The position numbers and the translations under genes are program-made. This document shows, piece by piece, positions 24,501 to 36,500 of a DNA stretch of 64,000 nucleotides; the stretch's first letter is position 1; each line of letters opens with the position of its first letter. Source of the stretch: Luscinia megarhynchos (lineage: Eukaryota > Chordata > Aves > Passeriformes > Turdidae); assembly GCA_034336665.1 (NCBI GenBank), contig JAPFBE010000003.1:62229352-62293351 (forward strand), written 5' to 3'. The notes beneath the pieces were generated by a model. It made no database searches and was not told where the DNA came from. It saw only the letters and a list, made by a program, of their open reading frames with translations.

Positions 24501-27500
24501 TGCTGCCACTGGCTCCCACGAGGCTCCACTTCTGAAAAACGCTCTAGCCATTCAGTGCCCATGCACCATGTTGAGCAACAGGAGGGTAGAAAAGCCGTGC
24601 TCAGGGAAATTTTTTTATTTTTTTTAAGTGCAGGGCAAGAAGCTGACAGCAGCCATGGCTCTGTGCTTCACATTGTTGTGGCCGGGCTTCTTTCAGAGCT
24701 GCAGTCATTTATATGCATAAATATCAAGCCTGTCACTTGTTGCAGGCTTTGATAGCATTTGTGTAACACAGGAATCAGAGGGAGAGAAAAGCTGAGCATC
24801 TTCTGTTCCAGTCTTAGAAAATGAATGACAAGTTTCAGGTTTTATTAGATCACTGTGCTCTGCAGTTTGTTTTCCTTCCTCTTCTGCTGTCTGATGCAGA
24901 GGACCACGAGAGCACCTCCCCCCACACCCCTTTTGTCTTTCTCCCACACTGTGGCTACCCACAGGGGGTATCTCAAAGAATTACCTACCATTAATGATTG
25001 CTCTTTTTGCTTCAATTTTTTTTTCTTCCATTAGCCATCTGACAAAGTCACTCCACATCACCCATTTCATGCAGAGAGACTAGAACTCCGCTGTAATTGT
25101 ATTTTTGATTACTTACTTGGTTTTTCTTTATCTCCCCTAGGCAAGATGCTCACTTGCTATTTACTCTGCATACCATGTCTTTCTGCAGCTTCTAAATTGA
25201 GGCTGGCGTTGTGTTTACCAGTCATCTCTGCAAAGCTATGCAGTTGCATCTAAATTTTCTCTGGGTCTTGCAGCTATTCTATGTTGAAAGACAACTAAAA
25301 TACACTACTCACACAAAGCTGCTTTTCCATTAAAGCAATTGGTGAAGTATCACAGGAATGTTGCTGTGATGCCAGGAGGGAGGAGGGAGAGGTTTGCACT
25401 GATTGCTAATAGGAGGAGGAATAGCCTTGGAGGCAATCCCCTTATTAAATGTGGTCTGCACAATGAAAACTTGGGAAGCCTTTCTAAGGCTTCTCACATT
25501 TAGGCTTTGTGCCCAAGCTCAGGGTCTTAGACATGAAGGTGGTTTCTGAATACCACACAAGGGGAACCATTTCAGCAAAAATATCAAGTTTATTTCCTTA
25601 CTTTATTAAACTGCCTTGTATCACCATGCCTCTTTATTGGCATTAACTCCAGCAGAATAAAGTAACAATTTCTCCCTAGACCTCTAACCAGCCATTGCTC
25701 TGCTGGGCTATCAAAGAAGTTTCAGGAACAAACAAGAGATAGAGCCCCTGTGGAGACTGCCAAGGTTAACTAGAGGTTTCTCTTTTCCCCTAAGTAAGTG
25801 TATCTGTTTTGTGCCTCCTCCCTTTACAAGTCTTTCCTAATCTTAAGAAAACCTTGAAGCAGTAGTGTTACAGTCTTGATAGTCTGAAGATACAAACAGT
25901 GCAGGATTTTTAGGGACAAGTAATATATTTTCCTTAAAAAGGATCTGTGTGCCTGAAGGCCTGTCTGTTTTTGGGTTTGTTTTTTTTGTTGTTTTTACCA
26001 GCTGTATCAGCTGGTCTAATAAAAGATATTACCTTTCCTTACAACGCTGCCTTACTTATTAGGACAGTTGCCTCCAGGATATAAAACACTTAACTATGTG
26101 TAAAACTCCAGTGTCAGGGTGATAGAGTTCAATGGTGTGATTTCCATGCCCTGAGCCAATTGGCAAAAATGAAAACAAAGTGGGATGAGCACTCTCCACT
26201 CTTAATATTCTGTGCATCATTTTTGTCCCTTACAGCCCCACTCTACATCAGTATTTTTGTCTTTCCTGCCTCTCAACTGTATGGAACAGGTCTTTTCTAA
26301 CACAGAAATGCACATTGAGTAGCATCTCTTGGATGCTGTCTCAGAGAAGCAGCAACTCTTATGGTATGCATGATGAAACTTCTTTTTGCCTTCTGACTAT
26401 TTTCTTGGTTGCTATATTGCTGTACATTTTGTTGTTGTTGTTGTTGTTGTTTACTACAAGTGAGATTCAGGGAGATGGACAAAAAGAAAAGCCCACTGTG
26501 ACTAAGCAGTCTCTTTCTCCTTAAGGATCACCTAAGTGTTGCCAACGTGGTTGCAAATCTTAAGGGACTTTTTTTTAATATTTCAGGTGAACTTTCCGTG
26601 GAAGGCATACAAGACCCATTCCTTGTTAGTGTACATATTATCACAGACCCAGGTGAATCCAGACTCTTCAGCAGGCCATTGATAAGCTCCTGGCCTGGAT
26701 CCATCCAGACCTGCAGCTGTTTCGGGTCTCAGAAAGAAGAGTGCCCAGGAAGCGCAGGAAGCCGGCCAAGGCTGGTGTTTCTCAGCCAGCCCTTGCTGTC
26801 ATTCTGTTCCTGCAGGAGGAGTATGGAGAAGAGCCCATCTTGCAGCTCCATGAGACTTTTCAGCGGCCACCTTGGCACTACCACCACACAGAGCTGATGC
26901 ATGGGAAATTCCTGCCTTACATGCCGTGCAGCCAGGACTTTTACACTTTGGCTCCAGACACTCCCCTGTGGGCCATTCGCCCGGTGCACTACGGGAAGGA
27001 AATGATCCGCTTCACCATCTACTGCAGGAGTGAAAACTTCGTGGACATTTTGAAATTGTATGAGTTAATACTGAAAAGGCCAATGTGTCAGAAGAAAGCA
27101 GATTTCTGTGTTTTCCCTGTCTATTCTAACATGGAAATAGACATTCAGTTTTCTTTAAAAAAACTCCCAAAGGGGCAAGTTCCAGTGAGGACAGAGTCAG
27201 CCGTGCTGGAGTTCAGAGTCAAAGATGTGGGGCAGCTTGTGCCTCTCTTGCCCAACCCTTGCAGCCCCATCAGTGAAGGCAGGTGGCAGACAGAAGACCA
27301 TGATGGAAATAGGATCCTTTTGCAGGTAAGCTCAGTACACAGGAAATAGAAGCACTTTCCTGGTTTTGTGCAGGAAAGCTTAACTTGCATTGACAGATGC
27401 CCTTTTGTTGGTTGGTTGGTTTATTTGCTCTATCCTTAGAGCAAGAGCCAGGATAGTACTGCTGAAGAAAGAACTTGAAACCCCTTGCTGTGTTGTGTAA

Positions 27501-30500
27501 TTGATCACAGGAGCAGTGAATGATGTTATCCATATATCAGTCGACCTCAGTTTATGCTAAGAGTGATGTGAGATGAGATAGCTGTTTAGAAAAATGAGGA
27601 GAGAAGGAATTATGAGCCCCAAGAGGAGAAATCATGACTGGTGAGTGTAGTTTTATAAGAAGTATGGGCACAGAACTAACAGGGAGTTTTAAAATAGCCC
27701 TCAGTTACGAGACTTTTATGGAAGACAAAGAGAAGTTCTAATGGTACTCATTATTTTCTAGCATCACTGTGTGACAAACTGCATCTCTCTTTTGCACAAT
27801 GATTATCAGGATGAGTAGAGAGGTGATGAAGGAAAAGAAATGTGCCCTAAAGAGCAGTCTAAGAGAGACATTCCCACAGACTCTCTTTTTGAACTAACCT
27901 CAAGTGCTCATAACCGAATCCTGAGAGTTTCTTTGTTAGGACATCTGTAGGCACCATATCTGGGCAATATATCAGCATGCTCTGCTCCACTACACCACAT
28001 CCAAGGGACATGAAAGGATAAGCAGCAAACTCTTAATAGCTGCCTGCCCTGAGAGGGGTATCTGTGGCAGTCCAGAGCCAGGTTAATGTGCATTCTGGCA
28101 CTGCAGAGGCATTTATTGCTGCTTACATTCAAATCAAGGAGCACAGTCCCTCACCTTTACAAGGCTGTTGTTCAGATTTCAAAGGCTATTCTTTTGGAGT
28201 GAATTTCATTCATGTGGCTTGTCCAGTTGTCTGATCTTGTTTCTGTGGAAGACCATTGTGGGTGCCATCCTTGCACCACACAGACCTCCCAGCATGCAGA
28301 GAGGTGTGTACAATCCTTTGTAGTGCAGTGCCTCTGGGTCTGTAGCTCCTGGGACTGAAATTCCAGGTACACAAGACATCTCTGCTCCGGTGAGTCACAT
28401 CCAGGTGGTAGTGGAACCTTTAGATGCTGCTTTGCAGATGCCACCTTCAGAGAAATCCCAGAAATGCTAGAGCTGAGTAACACTTGTAAAGGGCTGAGGA
28501 GGGCAGCTTCCTTGCCCATCTGGCAAGAGAGTCACCAATTTGTCAGGGTTACTGGTTGCACTTTAGACATATCTGTGTTAGCCTGAGATAAGTTGCAGAC
28601 TGAAGCTGACAAGTCATCACCAAACTTACACACAGCAGCCACACTCACCTGTGTCTCTTTTCAGTGTTCTTCCTCAGGAGGTTTCTGCTGTGTGATATAA
28701 CTTTGGTTTATGGGACCTTACACTGGTTTCAAGCTAATTGAAGGGAAGGGTAAAAACAAGCAAAAAAACTAGGGCTTCTAAACAGAGCTTTTGGTTTAAA
28801 CCCAGCAAATTTTCAGAAGTAGCAAATGCCAGGCAGTACGGAGGTAAAGTGAGACTTTGCTGAGCAAAGAAAATCAGAATGAGATTTTAGTTATATAAAT
28901 CAAAAGAGAAGAGCAGAAACCTGCCTAAGTATGGCCTGCAAGTACAATTACTTTTATTTTCTGTTTTCAGTGAGGATGATGATTCTGAACAGGAGGACAA
29001 AATGGCAAATGAGAACAAAGTTATAGAAATGGAATTTATCATTCTGGAAGTCTGGTGAAGCAAAAGAAGTTTAGTATATGCAAAGTGGAAGGAAAAGAGA
29101 GATTTTGGATCTAACTGATGCCATTTTAAAAGCGTGAAAACTAAGTCCTGGTTTATGGGTTTTAAGCAAGTCTGTACAATAAGAAGTGGAGCTCTACAGC
29201 TAAATCAAAGGGGAAATTTCCTGTTACTCAGATACCTATAGCTATCAGTGCAACATGACCATGAAAAGAAAATTGCAGTCTCTGGTGTGTATACCAGAGT
29301 TCCTGTGCCATAGGAAGCACGGGAAGTTGCACAGGGTCCCAAGGGCCACACATGTCTTTGGTTCTGGACTCCAGAAAGTGACCTCAGAAAGGTGCAGGGA
29401 CAGGGAAGGACTCTCACCCCATGCAGAGGAATGGAGAGACAGTCCTACAAAGGGAAACTGGAAGAGTAGGGTCACCTGAACCCAGCCAAAGTAAGTCTGA
29501 AGGGAGCTCTGACTGGAAGACACACCATGAGATAAACAGCAGGAACAGGAAAAGGCTGGTTCACTCAGTGATTGTTTTGATACAGAAACAAGAACCTGCC
29601 AATAAATAGAATTTAGTACATATTCATAGCTAACTGCATTACAGCCACCCAGCAGGTGGAAGCAGGTTAATACCTTAAGGCAGGATGGTCAGTTAGGGAG
29701 AGGAAATGATGGAGCATGGGTTATAGGAAACATCAGATTTGGTGATCCATGGACTCCTAATATTCATTTAATCCATTCCAAGTTCACAGCAATTATGGCA
29801 TCTACCTCCAAAAGTTGCAAGACTACACTTTGACTTCTCACAGAGAGTTGCTATTAGCAATATTATCCATGCCACAGCATTGATGATAACTTTAACTTCT
29901 TCCCAGTTATATAAACTTGAACAATGACCTCTCAGTATTTTTCAGTCTCCATATCAGTTGATAGTTAGTAATCATCAGAATGGTTTTGTTTACTTTATAC
30001 AGATACTGCACCTTTTTAAAATTATAATTTTCTATAATAGTCTACCAAAAATGGTAGACTAACATCCCTACTAAATTGCAGGCAGTGCTTAAAGTTCGAG
30101 TATACTTCTGTGTTTAGGCTAATGAGATGTGACCTCTTGCTTGTCCTGACAGGGAATTGGATACTTGCCAGCCAGATTGATCCAGGTTCTTAATCCATTT
30201 TGCAAATGCACTTATCAAGGGGCTTAGATAAAGACAGTTCAAGAGACAACAAAGTTATTCATGGGTAAGATAACTCTGTTTAATACCAAGAAACTATTCC
30301 TTCATTTGCAAGGAAGCCCTTCAGAATTATTTTGTCACAGTAGCTTTTAAACATTGGCAAATTGCTCCAAGGGTGCAGTTATATAACAGCAGAGGCAAAG
30401 GGTTCAGTTGGCTGGAGCAGGAGCAAGGCTTAGGAACACGATTACATCCTATGGGAAGACACCCACACTGCTTCACCAGAGATAAGACCAGAAGCAGGAG

Positions 30501-33500
30501 CTCTGGGGAGGTTTTGTCAGAGCAGTGGGAAGAATGTGCAAATAGTGTAGCTAAGAATATACCATGTACTGGTATACTGAGTATACTGCTGGATTTATAG
30601 GTCTTGCCCAGATTCTTGGCTGCCTCTGGGCATAATCCACACAGAGACAGATGAAGTGCTAATCAACTTGCACTCCTGGCAGTGCAGTGTGGGAAGCAGA
30701 AAAGGTTAATAACTGATTGGATTGGCTTGAGCATGCATGTTTGGGAAGCAAGGATAGTGAGCAGAGAGGAGAAAGTGCACAGATGTCTTCTTTAAATCAT
30801 GATAACCTCTCTGGATAGAGTAGGAAAAGTAAAATAATACATTGGCAGTATTTCCTAGCCACTCTACATGAGATGGAACATTCAGACATGCCCAGGAGGA
30901 ACATGGACACCAGAAAAATTAATATCTTACCTAGGTAGAGACTCAGCACTTAATTTTAGGACCTGCTGCTGTTTTACATGTCAGAGAGTCCCTGTGCAGT
31001 TTATGAGGTGGCTATTTTCTGCCTAGTGTTGCTTTATAAGGCATCCTTGAAGTAACACTGCAAATGTTAACAGATCACAGCTTATGAGGAGGTAGAGGAA
31101 TCCTTTTTTTAGCTGATTTGCTGAATTAGTTGGCCAATGTTCTTATCTATATGATACAACTGTAATCTTGAGTTGAGAAGTGGTATCATGTGTTTCAGGA
31201 GCAGAGGTAGTGGCCATAACTGATGCAAGGAGCTGGGACAAGATGACTCAGTTAGGACAAGTGGAGAAGAGAAAGAAGTGCAGCTAAACCAGGGTCAGAG
31301 AAGGCAAAAAGAAAAATAGGCACAGAAAGGGCAATTCTGCAGAGAGCAGTTCAGTCTGCAGCAAGGGAAATGGAGATGAGAAAAGACCTTCAATCCTGCT
31401 GAATTATTATACTTAGTAGTGCAGATAGAGCAGAATTGAGCACAAAGAGAAAGAAAGGCAAGAAAAGCATCCCCTGGAACAGGTTTATCAGAGAAGCTGT
31501 GGATGCCCCACCCCTAGAAGTGTCCAAGGCCAGGCTGGGCCTTGGTTGGGCTTAGATAACCTGCTCTAGTGGAAGGTGTCCCAGCCCATGGCACAGGGGT
31601 TGGAGCTATACAATCTTTAAAGTGTTTTCCAACCCAAACCATTCTATGTCCTATGACAGGCAAGGATGTGTACAGGGCACCTTTACAAAAATTGTATTTA
31701 TTTTCTTCTCAAACAAGCGAAACACTTTCAGAGCAAAAATTGACTCAGTCAAGAGAGGTGCCATGAACTGATTTAATTAATCTGCAAATCTAATACTAGT
31801 CTCCTGTTTTTCAAAATATTTTAATTTATTTTTTCCTTTCCTTTTTGTGATGTGTTTGATTGTCCTTAATGCTAATATCTGGGTTTTGGGGTAGGATAGA
31901 GAAACAGTCACTAACTCATATAAGAAATTTTTACTTGTTTTTCTTCAGCCTAAAGTTCTTTATCCATTTAAGTTTCATGGCATACTAGAATCTCTTATGA
32001 ATCTATATACCCAGCAAAAATTCTTGAGAGTGAATATATTTTGTGTTGCAAAACACTCAAATTTTATATTTTTGTAAACACGTAACAAGCCACTTTTCAA
32101 AGAGGTTAAATTTTAAATAAAATCTGTGCATTTTGCCCTTTTGAAATGCTGTGCTTCTGACTATTTGCCTTTCAAGTAAGGCTGATTATGATGATACTGA
32201 GGACTAATCTCTGCCACTTTTTCTTGTGTTGATTTTTTTTTCCCCTGGATCGATTCCACTGGTTTTAATACAATTAAACAAACACCATCACACTCCTGTT
32301 GAGCAAGGCAGGCGAAATCTGGGCTGGAGATGGTGATGTCATTGCTGTGCTGGCTGGGTCCTGACCTCAGCAAAGCCTTGCTGGCAGTTCTTAATGTAGA
32401 TAATGCTTAAGGAGATCTCTATCTGCTTTCTTAAAAAGCAGATAACTTAAAATAGACTGCAGCAACACTCGTGGATTTTTTCTGTTCAGTCCCAGCAGCC
32501 CAAGTTGAAAGTGCATTTCTGAAAGGTTCACCCCAAGTTGTTTATGGCATTCCCGGATATTCATCATGAAATTCTTCTGCAGCCCATTGTAAAACACAAA
32601 GGCTCTAAATCCCTTCAGGCTTCACAAAGATTTGTGCAGAGATTATAAACGAGCAGCAGATTAGCACCAGATGAAAAAATCTGTTCTGTTAGAGAGCTAA
32701 TCTGCTCAGTCAGTGGCTGGGTTTGCTGCACATCCTTGTGGCAAGGTCTGACAAACCTACCTCCCTGCATTTGGCATTTCAGTCAAAACCTGTGTGTCAC
32801 TTTGCGTTGTGTCTTTGTTCTCCCAGATGGCTGATGCCCTCTCTGGCATCTCCCTGGTGCTTGTGCCTGTTGCAGGCACATTGGCTGTACCAGGCAGGGC
32901 TCTGCCAGGCAGCAGGGAGGCAACAGGCAGTGCTGGGAGCATTAGCAAGCTGTGAGAAGGCTGACCATGAGGACTTGAAAAAGAAAAGAGCTCAGAAAAA
33001 GATGCAACTCTTTTCAGAGCCAGTGGCAGGATTAAGGAGGCAGAGAAGCCTCCTCTAAAAACCGAAGATGAGTGGTCTTGGGGCATGCACAGGCTGCATG
33101 CAGCACTCGATGTGCATGCCAGGGTGGCACAGGGGAGCACAGCAATGGCCTTGGCACAGGACAAGGAGCTAGTTTTGCCTGACTTTTAATCCTGGCTAAA
33201 TCATTGGATCCTCTCTGTGATCTCTGACAAGTTAGAGAATGTAGATATAGAAAAGTCTTATTAGCCCACATAATCCAGTTCTCTACAGTACAGGATTAGC
33301 CTGTAATCTTTATGCACTAGTATTTTGTGGGATGGAGCTTCTGACACGCTACCTGTGGTACAGTATTCTACCTGTGGTACACTACTACTGCTTGTACTGG
33401 CTATTCTCACAGCTAGGAAAGTCTTTGGTTGCATTGCTTTAAAATGAAAGTATTAAAATAATATCTCCCCATTTTTCATGCAGCCCATATAATGAATAGC

Positions 33501-36500
33501 AGCATTGAAAAGTAGGTCTTCTAAATATTATCTTAAAAAAACGATTGAGCTGAGGAGTTCCTCTGCTAAACACCTGCTCAGAAATAAGCTGTATCAGTGA
33601 TGTCACTTGACCTGCCCTGCAGGCAGCCATTCTGGGGGCAGGCTGTGCTTGCCCCCTTCTCCTCACCATCCATCATTACCTCCTGCCAGGCCAGCTGGGA
33701 TTGACCAGGAGTGTGACCCAGGAGCAAGATTAACAGCAAATACATTGTGTAAAATGAAATGTCTCCATCTGTCCTCAAGAGCATTAAAATAACTAGGAAA
33801 AAAAAAGGTTTGAAATAGCAAAACCCTAAAACTAGTGCCTAAAGCAGGCTGTCAGCTACAGTCTGTGTTCTCACTGTAGTTGATGGGTGTGTACTCAGTA
33901 CAGCCCAAGGACATAGAAAGTAATTCAGCTAACCAACCAGATATGAGAATTTTTTTCTGGGAAAGCTGGCTCTATTAAGTATACAGCTAAATCTAATTTG
34001 TGATGTCTGTGGGCTCTGCCTGATGTATGTGTGGTGTGGCCTGCACAAGGCAAAGGCAAGGCTTTTGTACTGACCCCGGAGCTCTCTGCAGTGCAAGGAT
34101 CAATCTGTTCCCCAAAGCCTTGTGTTTTCAGCTCCAGCTCTCTCCCAGGTGCCAGCAGTGGTCCCATCCTTTTCACAAGCAAGAAGACTGCACTTGCTTT
34201 GATCCTTTGTTCCTGTGGATGTTTGATCTGCCAAATTGTCAGCTTAAATCTCCAAAAACAAAAGTGTAACATAAAAATAAGATATGGTGAGGGAATCCAT
34301 TATTTTCTTTCTGAGAAGTAGAAGTGTTCTGAAGGTTGATTCACTGAGCATGGTGGTTGAGTTCTTGTAGTGTATCTCATAACAGAGCTACTGCAGAGAG
34401 AAAAAAGAGGATACTTGTTGTTAATGCTAACAAAATATAATGAGGAGTGTTTTCTTGGTCAAACACATTAAAAGAGTGAAGTGGTCTGTTTGTGGACTTG
34501 CAGCATGTCAGATTCTTATTTCTGGGTTATCCAAAAATGTCTTTAGTTAAGAAAGATCTGGTATTTTCCTCATGGACAAGCTTTTTTCCTTGCAGAATAA
34601 TTTTTAAACAAATTGGCTCACATATTGCACTAATAAAATAATGTTATTTGTACAGGTCAAATATGACTTCTGGCAAATGTTTTGTTGACAACTGAGTCAT
34701 TACATTTGACTCTTTTGTGGTCAATTTCTCCATTCATATAATTCTTTATGACATTAAGGGAAACAGCTTACTATATTACACAGAAATAGGTTATGAATGA
34801 GCACACCTTATTACAGATATATATATAGATATATAGATATATAGATATATAGATATTTATAGATATAGATAGATACAGATATATAGATATATAGTATACA
34901 TATGTATATTTACTCATCTAAATGAACATCTAAATGAACTTCTGTGGTTTGACTGTCCTATAATGTCTGGTAAGAGATCATGAAAGAACCAAACATTTTT
35001 TGCAGATGTGAAAATCCTTTTTTTGCCTATAAAATCACTTCAATAAAAACCAGAAGATGGCTATGACAGATCTGGGTCACTAAGACAATGTGATGTGCTC
35101 TAGCAAGATGTTAGGAGCAGCAATGTATGGAGCTCTTTTAGAGACTGGGTACAAAGAACCTCTTGGTTGCCAGATCTCAGGTCTTTCTGTCATGTCGTAT
35201 AATCTGTTTGGTATAATGAACAAGCTCTGTCTTTATCTATTACTCACCCCAGAAGATTATTCTCCTTCTGTTGTTATTAGAAACTTTTTATTAGTTTGTG
35301 GTTCCATTTTTTAGTGGATAGTTCATCTTATTATTTTTTTTCCTGTGGCTCCATCTTTTTCTGTTCAAATTAATTTTTTTTCACAAAGGTGTGATTGGAA
35401 TCGTGCAGTATTGCAGATGAGGCCATAGCAGTGTTGTTTGCAGTGCTTTTGCAACTCACTTGAGGTTGCCCAATACTGTGTTGTCACAGCCTTGTTGCTT
35501 CAATAGCAGAAAGAGATCAGGATACCCAGGTCTTTCTCCTCTCCTGTTTCCAGCTGACAGGTCCCATAGCTGAGATTATTGTTTATTCTCAAGAGTATGA
35601 TCTTGCGCTTTGTGCCTGTCCTTTTGGAGCAGAGATCAAGTGTTTTTTATTATGTGGGAAATTCCATTAAGAAGACTTTAAATTAAACTTTTTGAAAGGA
35701 TAATTTCTAAAAGCCTCACTGAAATAAGGGGGAAGGTGGAAAACCTTATGGTTGCCCAAACACAGTTCAGTTACACAGACATCAGTGTCTAGCTCCATAG
35801 AAAAGCCACTTGGCACCAGAGCCTTCTTGAGAGGGATGTTGGCTCATCATTTGTCACAGCTGCTTTCCCTGTTCAAATGCTTGAGTATCTGATGGGTAGG
35901 CAACTGAATCCTGCCCTGGGACTGATATTCACGTCCGGATTTGGATCATAACCATGAGTTTGGGTCTTCAGTCTAGGTGTCTGCAAGCAAACTGAATGTG
36001 TGTCTGTAATGTCACTGTGAGCTAGTTAATAGAGCTAACTAAGTAAGAAAGAAAATGTGAGAGCTGAAAGAAGTAATAAATTCCCATTGAGAAGACAGAA
36101 TGAGTTTGCTTGCTGAAGGCTTTTTGATGTTTTGAAGGAGGACAAAACCAAAAAAAAGTAAGGAAGAAATGAGAAATTATCATTATATAATATACTTCTT
36201 CCATTTCTTTATTTTTTTCTTAAGTTATCCACTAAGATAGTAATGTTGGAAGACAGAATATGAATAAATCTGAATAAGTCAATAGGAAGCAAGAAATTAA
36301 AACAAGTGTAATTCAGCCCACAAGGCAAGGCTTCTCTACCATTTATTCTTTTTGTCTTTGAGGCTCCTTATGCAAATATTTGGGATTTTGGCAGGGTGGT
36401 TTGTCTTTGTTATTGCAGTGAAATATTTGCTGCAAATGTACTGACTGAAGTCTGCTTCATAATTATTTGCAGTAACTCAGCAATGGAGACTTAGGGTTGT

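Larger units (their letters stand above)
10853..26586 (+). other. FAM124A: FAM124A intron 2 (15.7 kb)
   Basis: The intron runs from GTGAGT at 10,853 to an acceptor with a T-rich tract and TTTCAG ending at 26,586. It holds two CR1 fragments (14,296-14,542 on +, 22,804-23,240 on -), an LTR-like element (15,195-15,824) and short GTT repeats (20,693-20,709 and 26,430-26,451). The rest is unremarkable AT-rich DNA. The longest frame (199 codons, 19,579-20,178 on -) has no recognisable domain, and I treat it as chance. Confidence 0.8.
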
